IMG/VR virus record: IMGVR_UViG_3300042934_000547
Location: 64,001-128,000 of that record
Strand: one strand, 5' to 3'
DNA length: 64,000 bases
Origin: a virus
In this document: one piece after another, positions 25,797 through 35,629 of the stretch
Layout of the letters: every line of letters starts with the position of its first letter
Position numbering within the stretch: position 1 is the stretch's first letter
Translations under genes and position numbers: made by a program
Notes under the pieces: generated by a model
Seen by the model: only the letters and a program-made list of their open reading frames with translations
Told to the model about the DNA's origin: nothing
Databases searched by the model: none

Positions 25797-26969
25797 ATGG
25801 AAGAAAAAGAAAAGGTATCTAAAAAGTCAGTGACAACTATGAAAGACATAGAGGATGCTGTAACTGATACAGTTAAAAGTTATGATGGGGATATGAAAAT
25901 AATTCACTTTGATGGTGATGACAAAGTAGCAGTATTAATCCCAAGCGATAACACAAGTGACACTGTTTCATTACCATACATTCCAAATCCAGCTGACAAA
26001 AAAGCAACAATATTACCATTTATACCACAGCCAGAAAGTGAATTGGAGGAATTGTCCATTCAAGCAAGTGACGAACCTGAATTAACTGAAGAGAATAGTC
26101 ACTTTACGAAACTTCAGGAGAAATTCGGTCTTAATGATAATGAATTATTACAATTGATGGAATTTACCATCGACTTAAAAGATCATGATATAACTGATAA
26201 ATATTACCAGAGATTACCTCAGGGATTAAAATCAAAGATTGATATCATTTGTATGAAGGCTAGTCACGATGTTGGTGCTAAAGTTTCCAATAAGAACATG
26301 ATGGAAATCAAAAATAAGATAGCTAAAGAGTTAATCGATGATTTAAAGGAAATGATGTTCCATGATAAAGCTTTTGATGAATATGAAGCTGAATACAAAG
26401 AACTTATGCAGGAAATAGAAAATGAACCAGACGTATTTGAAAAATACATGCAGGCATCTTCTAATAAATTCAAGGATACTATTCTTAAAACTGCTGAAAA
26501 ATATAAGGAATCTGACCCAGCTAAATATGAAAGAATCATGAAATTATCAGATATATATCAAGAGGGATTCAATCTTAAATATCTGGTTGAAGCTTATGAA
26601 TCTTCTAATAAAATAAGAAGACAATCGCAGCGTAATATAAACAATATGAAGAAAATGACGGATACATTTAACTTCCTATTTAAACGTGAAGGTGCTATTG
26701 GTCCGGGTAAAAACATTGTTAGGATATACAAAGCGATGTCAAGTAATAATACATTACCATTTACTCAATATCAGAAGGATAGATTCTTCTCAGTTTTATA
26801 TGAAACAGTTAAAGGATATGATATGACAAACTTCACTGAATATTCTAAATTATTCTTCACGCTTGAGAATATCGAGGCTGTTTCTATATCTAATATGAGT
26901 AAAACTAGCAACGTAAATCTAGCGAGATTCATGGATAACATGAGGATAGTTATAGATTATATTATGTAG
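25797..26969 (+). CDS. Unknown protein in the late structural block, 390 aa
   Basis: Residues 1-100 are acidic and disordered-looking with proline patches (IPNPADKK, FIPQPESELEE). Residues 100-390 are helical with lysine/glutamate-rich coiled-coil character (KTAEKYKESDPAKYERIMK). This resembles phage neck, scaffold or internal virion proteins in general layout only; I do not recognise the family. It ends the transcript that began at terminase or at the gene before it. Confidence 0.65.
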   Translation: MEEKEKVSKKSVTTMKDIEDAVTDTVKSYDGDMKIIHFDGDDKVAVLIPSDNTSDTVSLPYIPNPADKKATILPFIPQPESELEELSIQASDEPELTEENSHFTKLQEKFGLNDNELLQLMEFTIDLKDHDITDKYYQRLPQGLKSKIDIICMKASHDVGAKVSNKNMMEIKNKIAKELIDDLKEMMFHDKAFDEYEAEYKELMQEIENEPDVFEKYMQASSNKFKDTILKTAEKYKESDPAKYERIMKLSDIYQEGFNLKYLVEAYESSNKIRRQSQRNINNMKKMTDTFNFLFKREGAIGPGKNIVRIYKAMSSNNTLPFTQYQKDRFFSVLYETVKGYDMTNFTEYSKLFFTLENIEAVSISNMSKTSNVNLARFMDNMRIVIDYIM

Positions 26970-26977
26970 AATTATTT

Positions 26978-27010
26978 CGGGTAGATTTATTTCTACCCGG
27001 GTTATTTTTT
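26978..27010 (+). terminator. Terminator
   Basis: CGGGTAGA / TCTACCCG (8 bp, loop TTTATT) then GGTTATTTTTTG. Confidence 0.8.
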
Positions 27011-27048
27011 GTTCAATTTACATAGTAATAATGGAGGAGGTAATGGAA

Positions 27049-27855
27049 ATGAATATGTATGATAAAATTGCAAAATATATAAAATTCGAAAATAATAGGC
27101 TCATATTCACTGGAGATGAAATGGTTGCATACATTCCAAGTTTCTTCTTTGACGGTTCTACAGAATATGCGTTATTTGAGGGTGAATATATAAAACTACT
27201 TGGAATATTTAATTATTCAATATTTGATAAGGGTAAATCTGTTACCGGTTTAGGAACATTTAAAGTTCCGACTGTAATGCTTACCAAACCTTCAAAAATC
27301 GAAAAGGAGGAATTAACGTTATTATCTACATCTAAAAAACAAATGTATCATCTACTTAAATACTATAAAGGTGATATGATTATTGTAGATACAAGAATTC
27401 CACAAGACATTGGTAACGTAGAAATGTTCTTTAAATTATTTACATCAGGTAATTTACCTAATACAATACCATATGATGATATACAGAATCTATTCTTAGA
27501 TAATGCTAAAGCTAATGGGTTTAGCTATCCAATATCAAATCATATACTTGGTATTATTATCAGGGAATTATCCAAATCTCAATCAGATTTACAGAAACCA
27601 TATGCTCTTACTAAATTCAATGACACAAAGACTAATTATCAACCTATCAATATTAAAGATAATCCAAGGTATATTTCACCATTTACAGCATTCACAAGTG
27701 AAGATTTTAATGCTAGTATTCCACTAGCAATCATGAATGATAAACCGATTGATGCTCCACTCGAGAAGCTATTAATCGAATCTCTATATGCTGGAGACTA
27801 TCAAACGATGGTAAACACATTAATAGAGTCTCTTCTCATAGAAACATATATATAA
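27049..27855 (+). CDS. Unknown protein upstream of the tail sheath, 268 aa
   Basis: The start at 27049 (MNMYDKIAKYIKF) was chosen because GGAGGAGG at 27033-27040 gives 8-nt spacing; earlier ATGs are too close. The product is an alpha/beta protein with no recognised motif. Its place directly before sheath and tube suggests a tail terminator, neck or sheath-associated role, by analogy with T4-type gene order only. A weak class L match (27019-27030) precedes it. Confidence 0.6.
   Translation: MNMYDKIAKYIKFENNRLIFTGDEMVAYIPSFFFDGSTEYALFEGEYIKLLGIFNYSIFDKGKSVTGLGTFKVPTVMLTKPSKIEKEELTLLSTSKKQMYHLLKYYKGDMIIVDTRIPQDIGNVEMFFKLFTSGNLPNTIPYDDIQNLFLDNAKANGFSYPISNHILGIIIRELSKSQSDLQKPYALTKFNDTKTNYQPINIKDNPRYISPFTAFTSEDFNASIPLAIMNDKPIDAPLEKLLIESLYAGDYQTMVNTLIESLLIETYI
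27843..27854 (+). promoter_or_regulatory. Class L promoter of the tail sheath
   Basis: AACA-TATATA-TA lies at the end of the preceding gene, with TA 26 nt before the sheath start codon. This would allow extra expression of the most abundant tail protein. Confidence 0.5.
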
Positions 27856-27879
27856 ATTAATTTAAGGAGGTAATCTCAA

Positions 27880-29649
27880 ATGGCTACTATTAACGTTAAA
27901 GGATATCCAGCTCTAACTCAATATGTAACTGATGAAAGTGCTATCCAAGAAAGCATAAATATGCTCGAAGGTGGTCCGATTATATTAGCTGCATGTGCAA
28001 CTGATAGAGGTCGTGAAGATATGTACTTGTGTAACGATGTTAATCAATTTATAGCTGAGCATGGACCAATAAACTTTAAAAAATACGGTCAAGTTCAAAA
28101 ACAAATAGAAAAAAATTTAGCTGCCGGAGGAAGGGTTTTATTTAAGAGAATCGTAGCACCAGCTGCTACTTTAGCTAATATAGTCGTAGTTGCTACAGTT
28201 ACTAACGACGAAATTGGAGATAAAGTCACAATTAAATATACTATTGAAACTATTCCAAATGCTAAAACAATCGCTGATGTGGAAACTGGCATAACAGCAT
28301 TATCAGTAACTGTAGATGGTGCACCTAAATCTTATCCGATTTTTGCTATTGCAGAAGTTGGCAGAGGTGCGTCTGTTAAGAGAATCAAAATCAAACCGGA
28401 TTATGATGGAAGTGAAGCGTTAGCATACATGCAATACGCAATGGAAATCGAAACTGAATTGGCAACAAAGATTGTTAAATTTGGTTTAGATCCTGACAGA
28501 TTCGATGTAATAAATAGAGGTATAAGATCTAGAGGTAATGCATCTGGTATTATAAAAGTTGCTAATACTGATAGATATCTTAAAGGATTTTTACAAGATA
28601 CTGCTGCTGAAATGAAAGTTACTGACATCAATATTTATGATTTACTTTGCGGTAAAGATAAAGAAGGTGAAGTAGATGAGCACATAGCATTAGATGCTAC
28701 ATCAATTTCATTATCACCTGAGTTTGGTCTAGCAATGGCTAGTGGTAATGCAGGTGAGTTTGAAGGTGATGTATATGTACCAGAAGTTGCAGCTTTTGAA
28801 ACAGGCTTAACAGCTTTCTATACAGGTACTACTACTCCAGAAATCTGGAATACTACTAAGTATAAAATTGCTCTTGTATTCGGTGCTAATTTCTCTAAAC
28901 CAGTTAACCAAGCAATTGTTGATTTGGTTAAATGGAGAGAAGATGCAACTTTCATCAAAGACTTTGGATTAAATTTAAGGACATTAGAAGAAATCGATGC
29001 AGCTGTTAAAGCTGATGGTGTTGATACTCCATATGTTGTAAATTATCCTATATCATATGATATAATTGATCCAAATTCAGGAGTTCAGGAAACAGTTACA
29101 GCTAACTATGATTTAGCTAGTGGACTTGTAAGAAGATTAATCAATGGACCTCATGTACCATTTGCTGGTGCTAGAAATGGGGCTGTATTGGAGTCAGCAA
29201 TCGAAGGAACATTAAACTTCGAACCAATTGATACTCCACACATTCAACAAAAGAAAGCTATGAAGAAATTAAGAGCAAACTATGCTTCTTTCATAGATGG
29301 CATTCTTACTGTAGAAACATTGTGGACTAGTCAAAAGGCTTATACTCAGTTATCATTCTCAAATAACGTATTTGAGTTACAAGATATCATGAGAGATACT
29401 GTTAAAGTTGCTCTAACTAACAGATATTCATTTACTAATCCATCTGATCTTGATAATTACAAGAAAGATATTAATGATAATATCATCAGTAAGCATACGG
29501 GCAGATTGAAGAAGCTTGAGTTTAAATACGCTTCTGATACTATTCTTGAAAATCAGAAAGTATACTATGGTGTGTACACAATCATACCATGGAATTTCAA
29601 TCAGGAAGAAGCATTTGAATATCTCATCAAAAATGATGAGGCAAATTAG
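27880..29649 (+). CDS. Contractile tail sheath protein
   Basis: The 589-residue protein has the layout of myovirus sheath proteins: an N-terminal domain with GGPIILAACATDRG near 30, a variable middle, then C-terminal conserved stretches MKKLRANYASFIDG near 467 and DTVKVALTNRYSF near 507. The final strand YGVYTIIPWNF is the kind used for linking subunits. It shows that the phage has a contractile tail. The tube gene follows, 17 bp away. Confidence 0.85.
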   Translation: MATINVKGYPALTQYVTDESAIQESINMLEGGPIILAACATDRGREDMYLCNDVNQFIAEHGPINFKKYGQVQKQIEKNLAAGGRVLFKRIVAPAATLANIVVVATVTNDEIGDKVTIKYTIETIPNAKTIADVETGITALSVTVDGAPKSYPIFAIAEVGRGASVKRIKIKPDYDGSEALAYMQYAMEIETELATKIVKFGLDPDRFDVINRGIRSRGNASGIIKVANTDRYLKGFLQDTAAEMKVTDINIYDLLCGKDKEGEVDEHIALDATSISLSPEFGLAMASGNAGEFEGDVYVPEVAAFETGLTAFYTGTTTPEIWNTTKYKIALVFGANFSKPVNQAIVDLVKWREDATFIKDFGLNLRTLEEIDAAVKADGVDTPYVVNYPISYDIIDPNSGVQETVTANYDLASGLVRRLINGPHVPFAGARNGAVLESAIEGTLNFEPIDTPHIQQKKAMKKLRANYASFIDGILTVETLWTSQKAYTQLSFSNNVFELQDIMRDTVKVALTNRYSFTNPSDLDNYKKDINDNIISKHTGRLKKLEFKYASDTILENQKVYYGVYTIIPWNFNQEEAFEYLIKNDEAN

Positions 29650-29666
29650 GAAGGAGATGAGTGATT

Positions 29667-30506
29667 ATGGCGAGAATAGAAGGCGAAGGCTTATTTAGAG
29701 GTCAGGTCGGTACATTAGACTTAACCCAACATTCAGGTTTTGCATATAACCAATTGGACTTCGGTCAACCGGCTCAATTCAACGTTGATCTTAGTGGTTA
29801 TCCATTCCTTCACGTATTGAAGATTCCTACATTTTTACAAAAGTTGAAAAAGGATGATTCATACGCAAACCTTATAAATAATGCTATATGGGTTTTAGAA
29901 AACAAGTTTAAAGGTCTTGATGGTATCGACGATATCACAACTGACACATATACTATAGATAACGGTTTTGAACAAGTTAACTTAATTGGTAAGACAATTA
30001 GACCTACTGCTTCAACAATCACTATGGAATATGATGAAATGACCGGCGGACTTTTAACTAAATTCACTGAACTTTATTTAGAAGGCTTACAGGGAACAAG
30101 AAACCATTACGTTCACTATTATAATAAAGATTCAGACAATGTTGCTCCTACAATAGATGTATCAGATGAAATATTTGAATTCTTATATTATTTAACAGAT
30201 GCAACTGGTATTAATATTAAGAAAGCATTTATTATAGGATTAGGTCAATTCACTAAAGTTCCTTATTCTACAATGTATAACGACAAACGTGGCGATAGAG
30301 ACAAGAAAACAATATCACTTGATTTAAATGGTGTTCCATTTACAGATGTTGATATCACAGCTCTGGCTCAAAGACACGTTCAAGTTATCAATAAGTTGAG
30401 GAATGATGGTGGAAAATCTGCATACAGTGTTCCATCTAATATTAATCTTAATAAAGGTTATATAATTGATGGTGGTGGAATAAAGAACACGTATCCGGGA
30501 CAGTAA
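29667..30506 (+). CDS. Tail tube protein
   Basis: A 279-residue protein directly downstream of the sheath, the standard place of the tube gene. It has the conserved flavour of tube proteins (LHVLKIPTFLQKL, ITMEYDEMTGG). The start was set at ATG 29667 (MARIEGEG), 10 nt after AAGGAG; a GTG six bases earlier is the alternative. Function is inferred mainly from position and size. Confidence 0.7.
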   Translation: MARIEGEGLFRGQVGTLDLTQHSGFAYNQLDFGQPAQFNVDLSGYPFLHVLKIPTFLQKLKKDDSYANLINNAIWVLENKFKGLDGIDDITTDTYTIDNGFEQVNLIGKTIRPTASTITMEYDEMTGGLLTKFTELYLEGLQGTRNHYVHYYNKDSDNVAPTIDVSDEIFEFLYYLTDATGINIKKAFIIGLGQFTKVPYSTMYNDKRGDRDKKTISLDLNGVPFTDVDITALAQRHVQVINKLRNDGGKSAYSVPSNINLNKGYIIDGGGIKNTYPGQ

Positions 30507-30527
30507 TGAAAAATTGATAAAATAATC

Positions 30528-30562
30528 CCCTCTAGGACTCAAATCCTAGAGGGAATTTTTAT
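30528..30562. terminator. Bidirectional terminator between tube and portal
   Basis: A 10-bp stem CCCTCTAGGA / TCCTAGAGGG with T-rich tracts on both strands separates converging genes. Confidence 0.9.
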
Positions 30563-32670
30563 TGTTCTTCTCCTACTTTTTTAGATGTTTTATATTCCAT
30601 TGCAGCAAGTTCTTTTGCTTTAGTAGAATAATCCCATCCTATTGTGTTTGGCATTAAGTGCTTAAACATGAATCGCTTATAAGCGGCAATTTCTTTAGGA
30701 TCATCTGCCTCATTATATTCAACGACAGCCATCGTATCAATCATCTGCTGTGTACTCTGGAAAGCGTCAAGCATAATCTGTAATGTCAAATATGCAGGTG
30801 ACGATATCTTAACAGATAATCTAACATAATCTTCTGGATGATACGTTTTGTATATTTTATTAATCCATTTTTCATACTGCTTAGCAAACTTACTTTGTAA
30901 TGAAGTAACCCATCTAAAGAATTTAATGTTTGTCATACCTAATCTTCTAGAAAACTCTACTTGCTGTCTAATGGAAACCATCTCTGGTGGTACACCAGTA
31001 GGCATAAGGGCTAAGTTTTCTAATATATCAAGTAAATCTGACTTAATGTCTATATTCTGACCAGAAACGATTTCCATTTCAATAGGTCTTTGTCCACCCG
31101 GATTAACAGGTATAACCATATCATTGAATCTACCCGGAATGTTAATAACGTTATCAATGTTATTAAATTCTCTCATTCCAAAATTACCACGTTTGATTTG
31201 ATTGATAACATTAATCATTGTTTCTGATACGTTATTTTCGACTTCATTCATCACGTAATAAGCACGTTTATCAAAGCCCCTAGTGAGAACCCCTATAACA
31301 CTTGCTATATATAATGATGTATATAACTTACCCGGAACTATGGATTTTTCTAATAGTGATATACCTCTATTAGTCACAGTATCTTTCTTAAAGAAAAAAT
31401 GTTGGACGTTTTGTGGCTTTATGTATGTGATTTTTAAACTATTTATCCCTGTTGTAGCAGATAATGATGTATTATTATCAGCATTAAATTTGAGTAACAG
31501 GTATAACTCCTTAGCTAAATTTTTATTGTTATTGATAAATTTAACATCTATCTCCTTTGTTAATTTATCAGCCATTTTTCTAAAGATTAAATTCTTATTC
31601 TGTTCATTGGTTCTTTGAATGTTATCGTTTAACTGTTTATTTGTGTTAGTTCTATTTAGAATGGATGTAAATCCATTGAAGGTATCTTCAATAAATGGGT
31701 CATTCTTTGGTTCAATATAAATAACTCCATTAAATATATCATTTTCTAAATATAATGGAATTGTACGATAACGTTCAAGACGTTTTACATAACAACCAGT
31801 TACATTCAATTTACTTTCTGTATCACCTAAAGCTAAACCTGTGCTAGTATCAATTAATGCATCCTCATCCAATAGTTGTTGTTTTAGATTTCCATAATCA
31901 GCAGCTTCATTTATAACTAAATCACCGAACTCATCAAATGTTGATGATTCCATTAGTTTTACTATAGGACTAGATATAACATCGCCGTATCCCTCACAAA
32001 ATTCTACATCTAAAGTATACTCTTCTTTCAAATTCTTTACACTAGGAGCATCTGGTAATTCAGATTTTTTAATTTCGATTTTACGAGTAGTGGATGTATT
32101 ACGTAAGAACTGTCCCATATCCTTATAATCAAATTTAGCCAGAAAATCTTCACCATATGTTATCATATTATGTAAAGTTGTTTCTGCCATTTCCTCTGTA
32201 TTATGGATGTCTTCGATTATATTTATCTTTTTATTATCATCATCGTCATCCATATTTTCAGGAGTAATTGTTATCGCTGTCTGAGTTTCATTGTCAACTG
32301 ATAATATATTATTTTTAATCGTATCAACTGCATCAGCTAATGCTGGCATATAGTGTAGTATAGTATCTACTTCTCTATCTGCCTCTTTTATAAACTTATT
32401 AGCATTATATATAGAAATCAATTGAGCCATATCATCAGAATCGAAGATTTTCTCAAAACTATCCTTATTCATTGGTCCGACATCTTTGTTTATCTGGTCG
32501 AACAAGGATGATATATCAACGTCACCATCATTTCTTCTGGAATTAGATATAGTTCTATTTATTTCTTGGGACATTTTTAAATGTAGAACCTCTAATTCTT
32601 TCTTATGTGAATCGTTTTGTTTATAGGTATTTCTATATATACTGCCTAAAATATCATTATTTTTAGCCAT
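30559..32670 (-). CDS. Portal vertex protein
   Basis: The 703-residue protein resembles portal proteins of large myoviruses. Residues 30-150 hold an acidic N-terminal wing with a DDDDD run. The core contains NPGGQRPIEMEIVSG near 550, and LMPTGVPPEMV followed by SRRLGMTNIKFFRWV near 595-620 marks the stem and crown boundary seen in T4 gp20-like portals. It forms the dodecameric DNA gate of the capsid. It is encoded opposite to terminase but has its own class L promoter 24 nt from the start. Confidence 0.8.
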   Translation of the reverse strand: MAKNNDILGSIYRNTYKQNDSHKKELEVLHLKMSQEINRTISNSRRNDGDVDISSLFDQINKDVGPMNKDSFEKIFDSDDMAQLISIYNANKFIKEADREVDTILHYMPALADAVDTIKNNILSVDNETQTAITITPENMDDDDDNKKINIIEDIHNTEEMAETTLHNMITYGEDFLAKFDYKDMGQFLRNTSTTRKIEIKKSELPDAPSVKNLKEEYTLDVEFCEGYGDVISSPIVKLMESSTFDEFGDLVINEAADYGNLKQQLLDEDALIDTSTGLALGDTESKLNVTGCYVKRLERYRTIPLYLENDIFNGVIYIEPKNDPFIEDTFNGFTSILNRTNTNKQLNDNIQRTNEQNKNLIFRKMADKLTKEIDVKFINNNKNLAKELYLLLKFNADNNTSLSATTGINSLKITYIKPQNVQHFFFKKDTVTNRGISLLEKSIVPGKLYTSLYIASVIGVLTRGFDKRAYYVMNEVENNVSETMINVINQIKRGNFGMREFNNIDNVINIPGRFNDMVIPVNPGGQRPIEMEIVSGQNIDIKSDLLDILENLALMPTGVPPEMVSIRQQVEFSRRLGMTNIKFFRWVTSLQSKFAKQYEKWINKIYKTYHPEDYVRLSVKISSPAYLTLQIMLDAFQSTQQMIDTMAVVEYNEADDPKEIAAYKRFMFKHLMPNTIGWDYSTKAKELAAMEYKTSKKVGEEQ

Positions 32671-32693
32671 TATAATAACCTCCGTTATTTATT

Positions 32694-32705
32694 TACAATA
32701 ATGTT
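32694..32705 (-). promoter_or_regulatory. Class L promoter of the portal gene
   Basis: AACA-TTATTG-TA followed by AATAAATAAC; TA lies 24 nt before the portal start. Confidence 0.65.
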
Positions 32706-32710
32706 GAGGC

Positions 32711-32798
32711 AGAGGAAATTAATCCTCTACCGTTTTAGCTGTTATTCATATGAATCGTGTTATCATTCATTTCACATACGACCCGGTACCCATAACCC
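32711..32798 (-). other. Intergenic segment with a small hairpin
   Basis: AGAGGA / TCCTCT with a TTAATT-type loop (32711-32727) looks like the stem of the phage terminators, but no T-run follows. The rest holds an ATTCATATGAAT palindrome and a GGTACC-centred inverted repeat. Confidence 0.35.
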
Positions 32799-33023
32799 CT
32801 ATACTATAGTAATCAATGGACATTTTTCTGATTTTTCACCATAACATACATAAACATGCAGAAGGTCACATGAGCCTAAATTATTATCTCCAGTTGGTGA
32901 AGCAAATAAACAGCTACCACATTTTTCAGGTATTTTTGTAACAACAACTTTCATTCCTTCTGATTTACTTTCGATATTGGATTTAATCACTTTCTCTTCT
33001 TTTCTTTTTAAAAATTTCATCAT
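32799..33023 (-). CDS. Small cysteine-rich protein, 74 aa
   Basis: After a basic start (MMKFLKRKEEK) the second half contains CGSC, then three further single Cys residues ending SEKCPL, a likely zinc site. Similar small Cys-rich proteins are frequent in phages of low-GC Gram-positives. The start at 33023 overlaps the preceding stop as ATGA, which argues for coupled translation with the 180-residue gene. Confidence 0.6.
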   Translation of the reverse strand: MMKFLKRKEEKVIKSNIESKSEGMKVVVTKIPEKCGSCLFASPTGDNNLGSCDLLHVYVCYGEKSEKCPLITIV

Positions 33024-33562
33024 TTCTTTAAACACCTCATCATCCTATGAATTTGAATTTTTTCTTTAACCTTATTTATCACAATTTCAATTATCATAGA
33101 AGCCTCAGTATCTATATAAATATTGATACAGGCGTCATCACCCTTGTTGAGTTTCTTAAATAAAAACTTACTAAGGAATATTCTATATGGACCAATTTTG
33201 GATAAGGTCTCTGTATATACATTGGGGTCCATTATCCTCTGAATATACTCTTGGTCATTAAACGTATACACTGAATTTAGTGTATTCTTAGTTTCGTTTA
33301 TTCTGAAACTTCTAACTAATAAATGTCGGTATTCCTCTGGAGGTTGAGTCATATTATCAACGTTTATATTATCACCAAATTCTCCAATTATATTTGGTAA
33401 TATATATCCCTCAACTCCAAAATCTTTATTAAGATTTATTACGTCTAGATATCCTCCACTTCCATAAGGAGAAATAATCATATCATTCTTGATGTATATA
33501 AAAGTATTATCTTTTACCAAATTAATTACTTTACTTAAATATTTATCTTGAAATGTTGTCAT
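33020..33562 (-). CDS. Unknown protein, 180 aa
   Basis: Its start overlaps the end of the polymerase N-half gene (ATGA), so the two are translated together and may work together. The protein is alpha/beta with no recognised motif; the C-terminus is basic (KVKEKIQIHRMMRCLKK). It could be a polymerase accessory factor, an inference from coupling only. Confidence 0.65.
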   Translation of the reverse strand: MTTFQDKYLSKVINLVKDNTFIYIKNDMIISPYGSGGYLDVINLNKDFGVEGYILPNIIGEFGDNINVDNMTQPPEEYRHLLVRSFRINETKNTLNSVYTFNDQEYIQRIMDPNVYTETLSKIGPYRIFLSKFLFKKLNKGDDACINIYIDTEASMIIEIVINKVKEKIQIHRMMRCLKK

Positions 33563-35523
33563 TGGTCATTTCTCCTTAAAAATCTTTGTATAGGTTTATT
33601 TATAACTCTTAAAATAGGAGTTTTGTATCTTGATATAGGTAAATTCTTACTATTTCTACGAATAAAATTTAAGTCAATATTATACTTTAATAAGAAATAT
33701 TCTTTAATATCACCAAGTAGTTCTTTATAAGATGGGAAATGTAACCATCTATGAGCAAATTCTAACCAATTACCACTTCTCATATCATCTATAAAATAAC
33801 CACCATTATTATAATCGTGACTACCAAATCTATTTTGTCCTACAAAGATATGGTCGTCATCTATTATTAATCTTGATATCATTGTCATTGGTGACATATT
33901 ATTTTCCCTCAATGCATTTGGGTACTCTGACTTGATATCGAAGTCGTCACTATTATTATACACTGTCGTTGGTTGACCTAATATCTTCATTCCACATGGT
34001 TTTAATAATTTTGGATTGGCTACTAATGCACCCGGATAACCATCGTCATCTTTCTTCATAAGGTGGTTTATATTATTACCAAGGACTTGGTTATTATTCT
34101 TTGAGAACTCCATTTCTCCCCTGTTCTGAGAATAAACAGTTTGTCTATACGATTTCTCTAGTCTAGTAGCATTCATATATGACTTAGCGAAGAGTGTTTC
34201 TATATCACCAGTTTTATTTTCTACACATATCTGTGCAACTGTATCCATGATATTGTATAGGATATATACCTCAAAATCCTTATATGGTAATTCCAATAAA
34301 TCATGTGTGATGTGACTATAATCTAATTTATGAATATCACATGTGATATTAGCTATAACGTCAAGTTTATAACTATCCAACTGTGCTTGTCCTGCACGTT
34401 TGGAAGCGAACTGAATCATTTGGTCAATCCAAACCATTTTAGTTGATATCGTAGCATAATCTCCACGTTTATGAAAATCAGAATGGAGAGTATCCTCAAA
34501 ATACCAACAAACTTTTTTTGAGAATTCCGGGTCACAGATAATAACTGCTGGGTCTAATCCCTTCTTTTTAAGACGCTCAATTATAAATTGTATATCGAAT
34601 GCTATATTCCACGCCATCAATACATCTGGACTAATTGTATTAGCTATATAAAAGAAATCTTTAAGTAAATCTATTTCGTTATCATAAAACAACAAGTTGT
34701 ATTTAAAATCCGTTAATCCAAATTTCTTATAGAATTTCTGTCCCTTTACACCTTGTTTTATGATAAAATCTTTTATGTAGTCGCTAATACCGTCATTACC
34801 CAATGATGCCATTTTATTCTCAAATTCTCGACAATTTTTAGAATATATTTCATTAAGCATCTGTCCGGGTAATTTTCTTAATGGAACGTTACTATAATCC
34901 TTGTCTGGATACACGGTATCAACAGGGTGATTCGGGTTCCTTAAGATTAACGTGAATACGTTCTTAGTGCTATCTGACACCAACGTGATTACAGATACTG
35001 GAGAATTACCTTCTCTATCAATATCCCCAACATACTTTATAGCATCAGTTTCTATGTCGAAATATGCTCTATCTGCTGTAGTATTTGAAGATGGATAAGT
35101 TTCTTGAAATCTAATCCTATAGTGGTCATGTATATCTCTATCAGTACCAAACAGTCTTTTATCAGCATTAATATTTTTAAGAGCTTTATAATTAGCAGTT
35201 CTCATACATTCATTATAGAATTTCATTTCATCACAAATCTTACACAATTCATATGTGAGATTTTTATATGGTACAATATATTCATCTACCTTATCTCTCT
35301 CAATAGATAACATATTATATTCTGGATATATACCCTCTTTACACATATAAAATCTATAATCTGGATTTTTGATTTCTTCTATGTGTTTCTTTCCTGTCTT
35401 ATTATCTCTATATATTATATCTAATTGGTCATAATCAATACCATTCTTTTTATCCATTCTATGATAAATTGTATTTATTAGCATTAAATCTGAACCCGGT
35501 TCGTAATTTCCCACACGTACCAT
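33559..35523 (-). CDS. Family-B DNA polymerase, N-terminal half (exonuclease and motif A)
   Basis: The 654-residue protein contains all three 3'-5' exonuclease motifs: Exo I YFDIET (Asp156, Glu158), Exo II AWNIAFDIQF (Asn306, Asp310) and Exo III YNIMD (423-427). Polymerase motif A follows as FDIKSEYPNAL (528-538), with the first catalytic Asp. It then ends about 115 residues later, before motifs B and C, which are in the gene at 19138-21282. The start at 35523 (MVRVGNYEPG) follows TTGGAGGTACATAAA. It has a class L promoter, while the C-half has a class E promoter. Confidence 0.9.
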   Translation of the reverse strand: MVRVGNYEPGSDLMLINTIYHRMDKKNGIDYDQLDIIYRDNKTGKKHIEEIKNPDYRFYMCKEGIYPEYNMLSIERDKVDEYIVPYKNLTYELCKICDEMKFYNECMRTANYKALKNINADKRLFGTDRDIHDHYRIRFQETYPSSNTTADRAYFDIETDAIKYVGDIDREGNSPVSVITLVSDSTKNVFTLILRNPNHPVDTVYPDKDYSNVPLRKLPGQMLNEIYSKNCREFENKMASLGNDGISDYIKDFIIKQGVKGQKFYKKFGLTDFKYNLLFYDNEIDLLKDFFYIANTISPDVLMAWNIAFDIQFIIERLKKKGLDPAVIICDPEFSKKVCWYFEDTLHSDFHKRGDYATISTKMVWIDQMIQFASKRAGQAQLDSYKLDVIANITCDIHKLDYSHITHDLLELPYKDFEVYILYNIMDTVAQICVENKTGDIETLFAKSYMNATRLEKSYRQTVYSQNRGEMEFSKNNNQVLGNNINHLMKKDDDGYPGALVANPKLLKPCGMKILGQPTTVYNNSDDFDIKSEYPNALRENNMSPMTMISRLIIDDDHIFVGQNRFGSHDYNNGGYFIDDMRSGNWLEFAHRWLHFPSYKELLGDIKEYFLLKYNIDLNFIRRNSKNLPISRYKTPILRVINKPIQRFLRRNDQ

Positions 35524-35551
35524 TTTATGTACCTCCAAGCAATGAGTCGAT

Positions 35552-35563
35552 TATATAGATGTT
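35552..35563 (-). promoter_or_regulatory. Class L promoter of the polymerase N-half
   Basis: AACA-TCTATA-TA, with TA 29 nt before the start codon; back to back with a plus-strand class L site. Confidence 0.55.
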
Positions 35564-35591
35564 GAAATCAGGTTAAATAATTATGTAGTGC

Positions 35592-35603
35592 AACTATATG
35601 GTA
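35592..35603 (+). promoter_or_regulatory. Class L promoter of the 308-aa gene
   Basis: AACT-ATATGG-TA followed by AATAATAC; TA is 27 nt before the start codon. Confidence 0.5.
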
Positions 35604-35629
35604 AATAATACTATTTAAAGGAGCTAATT

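Noticed and set aside
19138-35523. Intein or group I intron as cause of the split DNA polymerase
   Set aside because: The halves are on opposite strands 12 kb apart; no terminal His-Asn, no Cys/Ser splice residue and no intron-like core beside either half.
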